A stretch of DNA of 64,000 nt from Dastarcus helophoroides. Lineage: Eukaryota; Arthropoda; Insecta; Coleoptera; Bothrideridae. The notes beneath the pieces were generated by a model. That model was not told where the DNA came from, did no database searches, and was given only the letters and a program-made list of their open reading frames with translations. Position numbers and translations under genes: made by a program. The DNA is taken from assembly GCA_028583605.1 (NCBI GenBank), contig CM053326.1:15726587-15790586 (forward strand), written 5' to 3'. Below, piece after piece: positions 46,076 to 57,848 of this stretch (within the stretch, counting starts at the first letter, position 1; each line of letters begins with the position of its first letter).

Positions 46076-47055
46076 GTGCTTTTAGACTTTCAGCTCGATA
46101 GATATATAAATAATTTAAATTAAAAAAAAACCATTTAAATGAACACGTTTTTTTAACGGACCAAAAAAATATAAAATAATTTGTCCTAGTTCCATACAGA
46201 TTTTTAACTCCATAGAGACGGTCCTAAAATATTGTGATTATGAATTTTTAATAGCTATGAAAATACTTGTATGATTTAAAACAAATGAGTGGATAAAATA
46301 AGTAATGCTACAACAAGACTTTCTACGCCTAAAAGGTCAAAACCTCATCAAATATCAATAGAAACGGATGCAGAATTAATAAAGTTACTAGATGGTGATT
46401 ATTTTTAAGCACTATCCTCGATTTCGAAGAAGATAGTGATTTTTTATGACAGTAGTGACATACATTGCCAATAATATGTCAAAAATGACAATAGAAAGCA
46501 CCCGATAATCGTTCAAAATAACCCCCAGAACTTTGGTAAGTACCTACTGTTGATTGTTAGTTCGTTGAATATTCTACCATTTATTGCGGAGATCTGTTAA
46601 AAATTGTAGTATTATTTATAAGTTGAAGATTCGAAATTAGCTTATTTTCCTTTTTAGGCTAGGTTCGTTTTTTAGTTTATGTTTGTTTTTAGGTTATGTT
46701 CATTTTAAGTCAAGTTTGGTTCTCGAATTTTTTATTTGCACAATTATTGTCATGACCGGATTAAAATATTGCATTGTCATCCAGTTCCGAGCTATGGTTA
46801 AAGTTTCAAGTCTATAGCTCATTGGGAAGTGGGGTTAGAATCGATTGCAAAATTTGTAGAACTCTTGAGACACTTCAATGTAAAACGTTGATTGAGGCTT
46901 GAGACAACAAAGTGAGTTAATAAAAAAAAGTGTAATAATAAAATAATAATAATAAGGCCGTGAAATAAACTTAAGAGCATACTTTCATGAAAAAACAACA
47001 CTAAACAATATATACAGATGCATAGTCTTCCTCGATAGAAATATCATCCCGTTAA
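46076..47055. other. Unassigned stretch
   Basis: A short frame at about 46300-46410 (LSTPKRSKPHQISIE) is not assignable. A small (AAT)n run sits near 46945. No gene supported. Confidence 0.25.
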
Positions 47056-47437
47056 AGCTAAGGCGGCCAATCGCCCCGCATTCTACGGGGCTGTCCCGGA
47101 ATGGCGGTTACAGTCTCGCATAGAAAAAATTAATAAAATAGTCCCGCAAAACGCCTTATGCGTCCCGGATGTCCCGCATTCTTAAATATTGAATTCATTC
47201 ATAGATTTTTAAATCACTAAATACCAAATCCAACCTATGCCAATCCAGCATAAAAAACGAACGACTAAGCTATGTCACACCGATGAACCGATCGTATTTC
47301 AAAGATATGTTTGGTTTGTTTTTGTTTCCCTCTAAGTTATCAGAAAAATAGAAAGTGAAGACCTTTTTTTTGATCGACGAAAATAAATTACAAATGTTGT
47401 CCCGCATTGCCCTTTTCAATAGTTGGCTGCCTTAGCT
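47056..47437. mobile_element. Candidate 382-bp TIR element
   Basis: AGCTAAGGCGGCCAA at the left pairs with TTGGCTGCCTTAGCT at the right. The subterminal regions share GGGACA/TGTCCC and CCCCGCATT-type words (TGTCCCGCATT occurs three times). No convincing target duplication was found, so the borders are tentative. Confidence 0.45.
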
Positions 47438-47443
47438 AAAACT

Positions 47444-48062
47444 ATCCACAGAACTAAACGTCCCGACTGAACCCAACAACAAAATCGAACGATGGCTCAG
47501 CAAAGAACTAAATGGTAGATATCCAACGAGTCTGAAAGCAGAGCATATAGACGAAAAGGCGCCCCTAGAATGGTTAACCAGAGGATACCTGTTTCCAGAA
47601 ACAGAGGGATTCGCCATTGCCATTCAAGATCAAGTCATCGCCACAGCAAACTACCGCAAATACATAATGAAACAAGCAGCAGTAAACATCAACTGCAGAA
47701 TGTGTGGAAATCAAAATGAAACCATCCACCATTTCATAAGTAAATGTCGAACACTGGCGGCCACGGAGTACACGCAGAGACACAACAATGTAGGAAAAAT
47801 AGTACACCAAGCAATTCGAAGAAAATTCAAACGAGAACATCAAAAGATACCCTATTACAAATACAATCCAGATGCAGTAATAGACCAAGATGAATTTAAA
47901 CTATATTGGAATAGAGATATAATCACAGACGTCACAAAATCTAACAATAGACCAGACGTAGTACTCACAGTAAAACAAACAAGAAGAACATATTTAGTGG
48001 ACTTTTCGGTACCGGTATCTACTAATATCCAAAGAAAATATTCAGGCAAGATAAACAAGTAA
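47444..48062 (+). pseudogene. LINE C-terminus: zinc knuckle and restriction-like endonuclease
   Basis: The frame starting about 47448 reads KIERWLSKELNGRYPTSLKA, PLEWLTRGYLFPETEGF, AIAIQDQVIATANYRKYI, then a knuckle CRMCGNQNETIHHFISKC and CRTL. It continues YYKYNPDAVI, LYWNRDIITDV and NRPDVVLTVKQTRRTYLVDF, ending near 48062. The RPD ... LVDF pair resembles the catalytic aspartates of the PD-(D/E)XK-type endonuclease at the C-terminus of some LINEs. The frame is intact over about 200 codons, but the RT is missing (5' truncation). Its 3' tail ends in (AAT)n at 48367, as expected for such an insertion. I cannot name the clade. Confidence 0.6.
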
Positions 48063-48367
48063 CTCCACTGTCATACTGCCCCTTATTATTGGCTCTACGG
48101 GCGAAATACCCACTTATTACAAATTTAAAAGAACCTGGCATAAACTCTAATATCTATATAGAAATGCAGAAAATTGTCCTGTTAAAAACATGTGCTACTA
48201 CAAGAAAATTACTAAATGAATAAAACATGTAAAATTATCTGTAGGAAACCAAAACCACCATGCTAAAATACCTACCATAACCTCTGTACTCTAGTACTGG
48301 AATGGAAGATTACACCAAGGACACATCTTGTGAACAAGAAAATAATAATAATAATAATAATAATAAA
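48063..48367 (+). mobile_element. 3' tail of the LINE at 47.4 kb, ending in (AAT)n
   Basis: Non-coding tail following the stop. It ends in TTGTGAACAAGAA followed by an (AAT)n run at about 48342-48366, a typical microsatellite-type LINE 3' end. Confidence 0.55.
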
Positions 48368-50050
48368 ATTAGAAATGTTAACAAAGTCAAAAAACAATTG
48401 ATTTATTATTATTATTTATGCCTTAGAAAGAAAAGCTTTCGTTGATTTTGTATAAGCCAATTAAAACATAATGTAAAATTCAAAATAATTGATTTTGCAA
48501 GAAATATTGCATATAAGTTTAAGCCTCCTTAGTTGTACCTAATAATAGATTTAATTTTGTTTACATAAAGCAACAATTTTAGTTCAATAAAAATGTGGAG
48601 AAAAATAAAAGTTAAAGTAATTATACTGGGTTTATCATAGATTAAAGATAAGGTGCCGGGGGACAATTCTACTACCTTTTTTTGAACCAAGTAAATTTAC
48701 AGGGATGGGAGACAATATGTACCTCTGTCTCCTCAATATTTCATAAATCACAGTAGTCACGTAAATTTCAATCGGAAACGCCAGGATTGCCATTACGTTA
48801 TTAATCTGCGGTAATGCCAACGAGACTCGTGCTACTAAATTGAATTCTACGAGCGAACTTAAAAAGAGATTTCTACAAACCTTACGAAAATTACTTGTGA
48901 TGTAATGGCAATATTAGGGCACCCCGAGTGGATTTTACAATGCTCACGATCTCTGCTCACGATACACCGATTATAGGTGTATCGTGATAATACTATAATA
49001 ATATTGTCTGGAACGTATACTAAGGTTAAAACTCGTGCAAAAATTGGTTGGACAGTGACTTAAATTCATAATCACCTTCATTTACATAATTACGTTCTCG
49101 CTTGTTACCTAATATTTTAAAGCCAGACAAAAAGTTGTAAACGTTTAATGATAGACAATTTCAATAACAGCAAACGTAAAAGCTTTTACTATTTGTAACA
49201 GATAATGAGTCATGAATGAACCTATCAATTCGATCTCAAGAAGAAACGGTGCTTGTAGCAGTAAACCTCCGTCGATAGCTACACACAGGCCAAGAAGTAG
49301 GTATCTTTATTTGCAGTAGATAAACACATACAACAAATCTTATAACTTATAACATTAAAAGGTTGCAGTATATCTTGTTCATGATGAAAATCGAATATGA
49401 AAAAAAATTGCAAACCAATTCGAAAATGCTTCCGCTTATCCATAATAAAAATAACTAATCCATCATTTCATTTATGAAAATAAAAATTATTGTATGTTAC
49501 AACAAACTTAATTACAAACAGTTCGTAAGTGATACTTTAAATTAAATCAATGCAGAACAATTTAATTTAATTAAAAAAAAATAACATCAATACATTGAAG
49601 TTGTGCCAATTACAATTTCCTACTTGGAAAATATCGTAATTATCATAAAACCAAAAAAAGCCTAAGACACGTCGATTTTCTTTTCAAGGGGGACACATGA
49701 TGAATGTCTTGGAAGCTTGCCCCTACGGCGCAGGGACACCTCATTATAGAGCTTTTTCAATTCTGGTTAGAATGATATGCGACTTTAAATTTAGGTTTAG
49801 ATATGACGACAAAATTACCATTCAATATTGTACGTATTTTCAAGAGCCTACAACTTTGATGTATTGACTTTTCTCGTAGATGTAATTCTTTACGAAAAAG
49901 AAATTAAAAAGACAATTTCGAAGCAAAATTAAAAGTTCACCGCTTCCTGTGTTACACTTCGACGGGTCAACATCGTGTTCGATTGTGCTCCTAGTCGACG
50001 ATTAATTAATGATTAGCAAATTTTCTTTTGGAGGTTTAGTTTTACTGTGA
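48368..50050. other. Unassigned stretch with one small hairpin
   Basis: CACGATACACC and GGTGTATCGTG (about 48958-48986) form an 11-bp hairpin around GATTATA. Otherwise no gene, repeat or RNA could be supported. Confidence 0.3.
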
Positions 50051-50282
50051 GTAATACTTAAAAAACTTGCATCTTTGTTTTGTGCAGTTACAAACTTTAT
50101 CTAAGCAATAACTATAAAGTTTTTGTGAACAGTGATAAGAAAATCACCCTCTATCAGCCCAGGTTAGCGCCGTGTTGGACGGTCAACCGTCATATTAGTT
50201 GCGATGAACACCAGGTTGCCAATCATCAGCCTAATTAGTAACAATTAGTAACTCAAGTAGACAGATTACTGCTCTTGACTAC

Positions 50283-51104
50283 ATGGGCAGCAATAACGAA
50301 GAAGAAATCTTCATAGCAAATAAAAATATGTCACAAGATAATAGCTTCAGCTCTCCAGTAACTGCTAACAAACATTCGTACTTGTCAGAAGCCAAATCAG
50401 TTCCTAAACCTGCTTTCCCGAAACGTCACCAAGCAATTATTTTCCACGCAGAAGATAACCTTAAATTGTTCGACTATGTTAAAGCTGTCGGAGACCTAAT
50501 GGGAGCCAAAAACATCTCTTTTGCCTCTCGAATATCGAATAATAGAATCTGCCTGTACCTGATTAGTATTGAGCTTGTGGATCAATTGATCACAGGCCAT
50601 CCCACTATTGCCATAGGAAACATAAATTTAAATATACGCAGACTTGTGTCGCCTACTAAAATAATAGTTATCTCAAACATAAACCCTACAATACCGCACA
50701 ATGTTGTTGAAAACGCGCTGACCAGTCTCGGATTACATCTAGCCTCCCCGATTTCCTTCCTAAAAGCAGGAATCTCTGATGAGGAGTACAACCATATATT
50801 CAGTTACCGAAGGCAGGTTTATGTTTTCTCATCCACAGAAAATTTTGATGTATAATCTTCCCTAGTAATTCCATATGATGGAAATGAATATCGAATTTTG
50901 CTCTCTACAGATAAAATAGAATGCTTTATTTGTAAACAAACAGGGCACATTGCAAGCAATTGCACGAGGCCTCCCTCAACAACCATATCATTACCAATGC
51001 ATATCCCAACACAATCCTCGACTGCTACAGAATCGTCCCAAGCGGCCATAGAAAGCAGCCAAAATTATGATCCTCCCACAGCGTTAACTACTTCTCCAAA
51101 ATGA
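50283..51104 (+). pseudogene. I-like LINE ORF1 (gag with CCHC knuckle), one frameshift
   Basis: The frame from ATG at 50283 to 50855 (190 codons) has an N-terminal Ser/Asn-rich part. It continues with the conserved nucleic-acid-binding region (RHQAIIFHAEDNLKLFDYVK, FASRISNNRICLYLIS, KIIVISNINPTIPHNVVENA, SFLKAGISDEEYNHI, SYRRQVYV). A frame change near 50850 leads to YDGNEYRILLSTDKIECFIC and the knuckle CFICKQTGHIASNC at 50922-50963 (C-x2-C-x4-H-x4-C). A Ser/Thr/Pro-rich tail runs to a stop at 51104. The role is RNA binding and particle assembly with the LINE RNA. The frameshift makes this copy inactive. Confidence 0.82.
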
Positions 51105-51299
51105 GGTCTTTCGGAAATATTGACACCAAGTGAGCAGGGTAGTATTCCTGCCCTTAAAGAAAGGCATATTAAAAACCGTTTTACTCGATTGACTAAAAAA
51201 ATCAAAGCATACCTCACATCGGAAGAACTTGAAGCCCAAAGCACATCCGGCATATTATCTCAACACTCTAGATTTAAGCGATGAAAGACTTTAACTCTG

Positions 51300-52169
51300 A
51301 TGACTCCAAGCAGTCAACAAAATCAACATTTTAAAATTACTTACAAAATTTACTCTCCTACAATGGAATTGCGACGGATTTTATCCTCACTTGAACGTAT
51401 ACAACACCTTGTCTCAGATACCCTACCTGATATCATCTGCTTCCAGGAAACGAATTTTAAAGAAACTCATAAGACTTACCTCAAAAATTATGAGGGTTAT
51501 CACTATTTGAGGACTGAATGTTCGAGAGCTAGAACTTCTATATTTGCATCACACGATCTATTTGCTCAAAAATTTCCGATAACAACAACCTTAGAAGCAG
51601 TAGCCATCAATGTCTGGTGTCCACAGAGGATTACAGTATGTAACGCATATATATCACCGAAATATATTCTAACAGAAGCTCATATCTATGAACTTGTAGA
51701 CCAGTTACCAACCCCGTTCATCCTTGTCGGTGACTTCAATGCTCACAAAGTGATCTGGGGATCCGAATACTCATTTGGACGAGGAAAAATGATCGAAAAT
51801 ACAATAAATAACACCAATTTAAGTCTTCTAAATACTGGATGCAGCACACACTTTAATATACATACGGGACCACTCTCATCTATTGATCTTAGCTTTTGCG
51901 ATCCAAGGACATTTGCATTAATAAGATGGCGCACCTTAAACAGTCTATACGATAGTGATCACTACCCCATAATTATTTCAGATAATGCATTTAAGCCTGC
52001 AGACTCTGTTACCAAATGGAGAATAAGGCAAGCACATTGGAACGGTTTTAGTTCGTATATAGAGTCACAAACTGATATACTTCGATTTTCTGATGATATC
52101 GACCAAGTTACAAACCAATTTATCAACTGTATCGTTTCGTCAGCAGAAAAAATATATTGGAAGGCATGA
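51300..52169 (+). pseudogene. I-like LINE ORF2, APE-type endonuclease part
   Basis: The 289-codon frame reads KIYSPTMELRRILSSLERI, LPDIICFQETNFKE (catalytic E), ISPKYILTEAHIYEL, FILVGDFNAHKVIWGS (D and N; 51729-51746), LSSIDLSFCDP and YDSDHYPI (catalytic D and H). That is the complete set of APE endonuclease motifs for nicking target DNA. The natural start is unclear: the usual N-terminal QWN motif is altered (YSPTMEL precedes it) and the leading residues may not be authentic. The frame closes at 52169 and RT continues in other frames downstream. Confidence 0.82.
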
Positions 52170-52189
52170 AATAAATGTCAGATAAAAAA

Positions 52190-54085
52190 TAGTTCCATGG
52201 TGGAATCACGCTTGTTCTGTCGCAACGCGAGAGTGCAAAGGAGCTTTAAATAAATATCGCAAAACTCAGTCTACTACTTACTACTTGCAAAAAATTAAAA
52301 GCAAAATCCAAGCGAATCTTAAAAGAAAGCAAAAGGCAGCCATGGAATTCATACACGAGTGAAATAACAGGTGAGACCCCCCCCTTAGCCATTAAGAAAA
52401 TAAAGCAAATGAAAGGTCATAATACAATTTATAAGACACCTACAATAGAATTTAATGGTTAAATCATCACAAATAGTCAAGATATTGTCAACATACTCGC
52501 AGATCATTTTAAAGCAAAAACAAAAAAAATAAATATATTCCACAACCACCACATATTGCAACGCCAATAACATTTCAAGATTCTGCAACACTAAATCACG
52601 TTTTCTCACTTCAAGAACTTAAGCACGCCCTTTTCTCCTGCAAAAACTCTACAGCAGGACCAGATAATATTTCTTTCATTTTTCTTAAAAACCTTTCTAC
52701 ACTCAGTTTAAAAAAGCTCCTGCAATTATACAACCTGATTTGGCTAAGACAAAAGTTTCAATCTCAGAAAAAATGATACCACCTCAGTCGACCCTAAATG
52801 CTTTCGACCTATTGCGTTAACTTGCACGATGTGTAAACTATTAGATAAGATGATCAACAAGCGTATGATGTGGTACCTTGAGAAACAATCTGGTTTTAGG
52901 CCACATCGTAGTACCATAGATAACCTTGTAGCTGTTGAAACAGAGATTTCTGATGCTTTTAGTTGCAAACAAGACATTGTAGCAGTGATTTTTGATAATA
53001 TAGAAAGTCCGTTTGACACTACTTTAAATTAGGTCATTTACCACAAATTAAAGTAAGTTAATCTGACATGAAACATATTAGCTTTCCTAAAAAAATTTTT
53101 AACCGATAGAACATCTAAGGTGGTGGCTAATGGAAAAGTATCAAACCCGGTCACGCTGGAAAACGGAGTGCCTCAAGGCCTGGTATTAAGCACTACGTTA
53201 TTTATTTTAGCCATAAATAATATATGTTCCTCCGTAAAACAGCCAGTCAAATACTGTCTATATGCAGGCGATCTCATCCTCATCCCCTACTGTTCAAGTA
53301 AAGTTATTCCAACTACATGTAATTTGTTAAAAATGCTATAAATAATCTATCTAGCTGGTCTAAAAGGTCAGGTTTTAACTTTAATGTTCCTCAGTAGAAC
53401 AGCCACTTAAATACACTCTGTATGCAAATGATCTCATCCTCTACTGTACTACATGTAATTTGCTGCAAAACGCGGCAAATGGCTTATCTAGCTGGTCTAC
53501 AATGTCAGGTTTTAATTTTTCTGCTTCCAAGTCTAAAGTGATTAAGTTTAGCCCCAGAAGAGGAACCCATAAGCCACGTACAATATTAAATAAGCAACCT
53601 TTTCAAGTGGCAGATCGACACAAATTTCTTGGACTAACTTTTGATAGTTGTCTTACCTGGAAACAACACATTTAAGAAGTTAAAGTACACTATTCAAAAC
53701 GTCTAAACATCTTAAAAACGTTATCACACCACCACTGGGATGCAGAAGAGGATGCCCTTCCAAGAATAATAGAGCCTTAATACGTTCCAAACTAGATTAT
53801 AGCTGTTTAGTCTATATGAGCGCTAGCAAATCTAACCTAGAAAGCCTGAACACCGTACATAACACCGCACTTCGTATATTTCTAAGTGCTTTTAGACCTA
53901 GTCCTTCCGAATCCCTCTATTGTGAAGCTCGCGAGCTCCCTGTTTCGTTGCGACGCGAAAAACTTCTGCTGTCTTATGTCGCCAAAATATCTGCTAACCC
54001 TAACAATCCAATCTATAGTATATTCAACTCCTTCCAAACGCCGGCACTGAGTAGTCCAAGAAGTTTACTTTCTGTCTGTCAAATA
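52190..54085 (+). pseudogene. I-like LINE ORF2, reverse transcriptase part, many breaks
   Basis: Fragments in family order: LQELKHALFSCKNSTAGPDN (52607-52670), MCKLLDKMINKRMMWYLEKQ with SGFRPHRSTIDNL (52829-52930), NGVPQGLVLSTTLFILAINN (53160-53220), then the catalytic box reading YAGD at 53261-53272 instead of YADD. LSSWSTMSGFNFSASKSKVI and FLGLTFDSCLTWKQHI follow (53490-53675), then VHNTALRIFLSAFRPSPSES (53858-53920). A partial tandem duplication of about 140-160 bases repeats the YxDD region, with the second copy reading YAND at 53421-53432. Stops and shifts are frequent. Neither catalytic box is intact, so this copy cannot reverse transcribe. Confidence 0.82.
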
Positions 54086-54199
54086 TAGAAATCTTTGCTA
54101 GGAGACATTAATCTTTTCAAGACAACTGTAAATTCTACTTCGTCTGTACCCCCTTGGCTTGTAGCACTACCTTCCTTTCTATGTGTAAATATAGAATTA

Positions 54200-54547
54200 A
54201 TGAGAAACTTTTAATGCCCTTCTCAGGCAAGCTTTCTTGGAATTAATTAATTCAGAACAACTTTCTGCAGCAAACAGCATCCTGTATACCGATGCCTCAA
54301 AAAACGAAAATGGTGTTAGTTGTTCAGCTACTACATCCAACACTAGCATAGCAAAGTATCAGCTTCCCACCCATGCAGTGTTCACACTGGGGAATTATAT
54401 GGTATTCTTATGGCACTCAAATCGATCACAGTAGCAAATCAGAAAACAGTCGCTATATGCACAGACTCATTGGCCTCAATCCATTGCATTAAAAACCAAT
54501 ATACCCAGAATTCTCTGGCCCAAAAAATTCAAAAAAAAATGCCCACT
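54200..54547 (+). pseudogene. I-like LINE ORF2, RNase H part
   Basis: LELINSEQLSAANSILYTDA begins the domain, with SKNENG following (first D at about 54288). After a frame change come AICTDSLASI (about 54455) and AQKIQKKMPTIYTG. The GHxG...NExAD end of RNase H is absent, because the element stops at about 54547 where a TACAGGGTG terminus begins. The domain is thus truncated. Confidence 0.7.
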
Positions 54548-54639
54548 ATTTATACAGGGTGAACCACCAGTGTAGGTAAAAATAAAGGTAATTTTAATGG
54601 CAAGCTGGTCTCTGACAATCTATACTAAAATATGGAATC

Positions 54640-54896
54640 AATCAAGATTTTCGCGAAATTCCTAACTTGTGTGTTATCTCTTACTATTGCCTCCCCAAGT
54701 GCCTCTACAGAACGCAGTTTTTTCTGCTTTAAAACAAATTAACAGTTTTTGTAGAAATTCTACTGGACCAGAAAGACTTTCGTGTTTGGCGGTGATTGTT
54801 CAAAATATTTCTAGTCAACAAAAATTTCATGATAATGTAATAGATAAATTTTCAAATCGAAATAGGAGTTTGTTTATCTTGCAACTAAATGAATAG
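54640..54896 (+). pseudogene. hAT transposase C-terminal dimerisation domain fragment
   Basis: The frame at 54669-54896 reads LLLLPPQVPLQNAVFSALKQ, INSFCRNSTGPERLSCLAVI and VIDKFSNRNR. This matches the hAT C-terminal block (LLxxPxSTAxxERxFSxLKxIKxxLRSxMxxERLxxLAL). ST and E are replaced (PLQNAV), and the domain's upstream catalytic part is not found. Only about 70 residues remain. It is followed immediately by a long degenerate AT-rich tract like the interior of the hAT element at 25.2-27.3 kb. Confidence 0.7.
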
Positions 54897-54899
54897 AAG

Positions 54900-56340
54900 A
54901 AATTCGTAAAAAAAATATTAAAAAATATCTTTTGAAAATTATTGCTTTACAATATTTTGAATTTTAGTAAAGAGTGAAATATTCAAAATTTTATTCAAAT
55001 ATCGCATTTAAATTTTTAAATCCGCAAATTTTAAAACCATTCCAAGCTTTTATCGAAATTTTCTGTCGAATCTCAAAAGATCGTTTATATAAACTTGGAG
55101 TTATTCTTAAAATTTGAATTTCTTTCCAAATGCGGAGTTGCAGCTTTAAATTTTCAAACTGCAAAATTCGACATTTTTTTTATAAAACTTAAAACATATG
55201 GTCGAAGTTCGAGTAAAAAAGAAAAAGAAATTTTAAGAAAAGTTTATATTATTTTTTAAAAATTCTCAATAATTCAATCTCAACCTTGAAAATTTAGCTT
55301 TTCTCTCGAATGTTCGATTTTTAATCTGTTGACTTTTTCTATAAAATGTGAGCTTTAAACAAAATTTCAAATTTAAAATTCAAAATTTCGGATAAAAAAT
55401 CAACTATATGAATTTAAAGTAAAAATTAGAAGATTTATGGTAAAAATTCGAGAATAAATTTGAAATTTAATTTCGAAATACATATGCTTCTTCTAGATAT
55501 CCTGACTAAGTATAACTTAAAGTTTAATTTTTTGTCAAATTTTCGAGTGGAACACGGTTTCTCAAAATTTTGACCTGAATCGCAAACTTTCGACTTTTTT
55601 CACAAAATTATAAACCTAAACTTGATATTTTGGCCTTTTAATGTCAAAATGTTTTACTTTTATCTTGAAACTTTGACAAAATCTGATAATAAAAATAATT
55701 TTGAAATTGTAGGCTCTTTTGAAACGTGTTTTACTAATAATTCAGGGTTTCAACCTTTTATAATTTTCTAAAAAATTTGAAATTTAAAATTTTAGGTTTA
55801 TTCTAGGAATATTCATTTATTTTCAAATTTGAATCGGAAATGTCGTCTTTTTTATAGTGAGTTTTTTGTCGAATTTTTTTTTTCTCAAAGTGCTTAATTC
55901 AACACTTAACTTTTTTCTTAAAATTATTACTTTAAACCCTTAATTTTGATTTTATTTCGAAATGTCGATCCTAATTCAAAGATTTTGACTTTGTGTCGAA
56001 ATTTTGAGTTTAAGCAGTTATAAATTTTTCAGTTTTATTAAATAACGCTTTCTCTTCATAATTCTCTTTTTCACTTTTGTAACACATTTCGATAGTAAGG
56101 TGGAAAGTTCAGGAAAATTTGAGTTCTAATATAAACTTTTGACTTTTCCTTTCAAAATTCAGTTTTTGGTTTTTTTCATAATTGTTCACTTAAAAATTCA
56201 TTTTTTTCCTTTGGTGAAACTTTTGGTCTTGTATTATCAAAATTTCAACTTTTCAAATTTTTTTATAAATTTTGAGTTATTTCGAAATTTGGACATTTTT
56301 CACACAATTCTTTTCGATTAGATTTTGTTATCAATGTTGA
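54900..56340. repeat. Degenerate AT-rich tract
   Basis: About 1.4 kb built from diverged copies of words such as AAATTTCGACTTTT and TTTTCGAAATTT, with no open coding frame. The style matches 25650-27110 inside the 25.2-kb hAT element. Confidence 0.55.
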
Positions 56341-57490
56341 GCTTCTATGGCCCTACTTAGGTATTTAAGCAAAAAAAAATTGAGGGTGGTCAAATTCTAC
56401 TAGACATTCAGGTAGCTGAATCACTGAACATTTAGGAAAGCATCTGGCTTGTTACCAAATGATGCAATTTGGTCATTTTGCACCTTACTGTCTGTCGATG
56501 TGGAGAAAAACTTTTTAAATTACGAATATTTATTGTCGCGAAAATGCACAAATTTTACAATGAAAAATATTGAGAGACAATTAATTTGTAGTTAGGAATA
56601 AAATAATATTCAAAATGGCCCTTTTTTAGAGGAATTTCCCTTTTTAATGCCTTTTTTAGCTATTCGTTTTTGCCTAATTTGCCGTTTTGTTGATCTTCTT
56701 ACCTAATTTTATTGTACCTAATATCTGGTCTCTAGTTATAATTGTGCCTTATAAAACCAAGGGGAAGAAAATGTTTCCTTTTTTTAATTTTTTATACCAG
56801 TGTTATTAAAATATAAATTACCAGCTAAACAAAAATACTAACCAAAATGAAGCCCATCCGGGATGTAAATTAAAGAAGTCATGGTACGAAAGTAAAATAA
56901 AAACAGCAAAAACATCATACATCAAGTTCATTACACAGAGTGGTCCGCTTTCCATGGCGGAAACTGCAGGTAACAATAGAGTATCAAAAAAAATATGGCT
57001 TTGTTATATAAACCAATGCATCGTTTTTGAGGTAAAGGGTGTTAAAAAATGTCCTTTATATTTTTTTAAAGAATTTTTTCATTTTGAAAACTCTCTGCAG
57101 AGACTTTAACCCTTTATTACGCAATTTTTTTTTAGTAACTATAATTTAATATACATTTAAGACGGGATACAGAATATAGGAAAATATTTTTAAAAATCTC
57201 CCACTTACAGTTTTTGAGAAAAGCTTATTTTTTGACACTTCACACATAGTATGTAAAGCCGCGCTTATATGGTCGAATTACGTAATTAAGTTTATTTTTT
57301 AACACTTTGTACGTATGCAAATCCGTCGAACTAACTGATAAAATGAACTCAATAGCAAAGAACTGAAACATTACAAAACTATGGAATTAACAAAACCAGA
57401 GAAAAAAAAATGAAATATTTTATTTAGTCCGAATATATTTGCATGAATCCTAGTGACTTTACTTCCGCTTATTTCCTTTATTCAAGCAAA
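56341..57490. other. Unassigned AT-rich stretch
   Basis: No gene or repeat supported. Confidence 0.25.
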
Positions 57491-57495
57491 TATTG

Positions 57496-57613
57496 AAATA
57501 CAAATCTTGTCCCCTGAAACCAATAAAAATTAAAAAACACAACAGAGGTTGCTCTCTCTCTCTCTGTTGTGTTTTTTAATATTTCTTGGTTTCATGGAAC
57601 AAGATTTGTATTT
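57496..57613. repeat. Long hairpin with (CT)n loop
   Basis: 57496-57546 and 57563-57613 are inverted copies with few mismatches (AAATACAAATCTTGT against ACAAGATTTGTATTT, AAAAAACACAACAGA against TCTGTTGTGTTTTTT). They are separated by 16 bases, mostly CT repeats. No duplication of flanks was found. Confidence 0.75.
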
Positions 57614-57848
57614 CTGTTTTTCAAGATAACCATGAACCAGTCCATTCCACCAAAAAAAGTAAATATTTATTTTATTTTTTTCTAAACATAAACTGGCAGA
57701 CATTTGTGAAAATTTCGATTAATTCCGCTTTGCAAATATGAAAAGCTGCGTAGTGGAGGGTTAAAATGGATCTTATTATTAGATAAGTGATTTCTGAAAA
57801 ACAATAAGTTAACAGATTAAATGAGAACAAAAAATGATCTGCCAAATA

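Larger units (their letters stand above)
50051..54547 (+). mobile_element. I-like LINE, nearly full length, inactive
   Basis: The order is 5' untranslated region (up to 50282), gag-like ORF1, APE endonuclease, RT and RNase H, all on the plus strand. This organisation, with RNase H and a CCHC gag, is that of the I group. The 3' end is cut at about 54547, where a TA-CAGGGTG terminus begins. The exact 5' border is uncertain. Confidence 0.8.

Noticed and set aside
47667..47888. Minus-strand frame opposite the LINE C-terminus at 47.6-47.9 kb
   Set aside because: Antisense shadow of the knuckle/endonuclease coding strand, with no family features.
50582..51253. Several minus-strand frames across the I-like LINE gag region
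   Set aside because: They mirror coding sequence on the plus strand that has clear family motifs.
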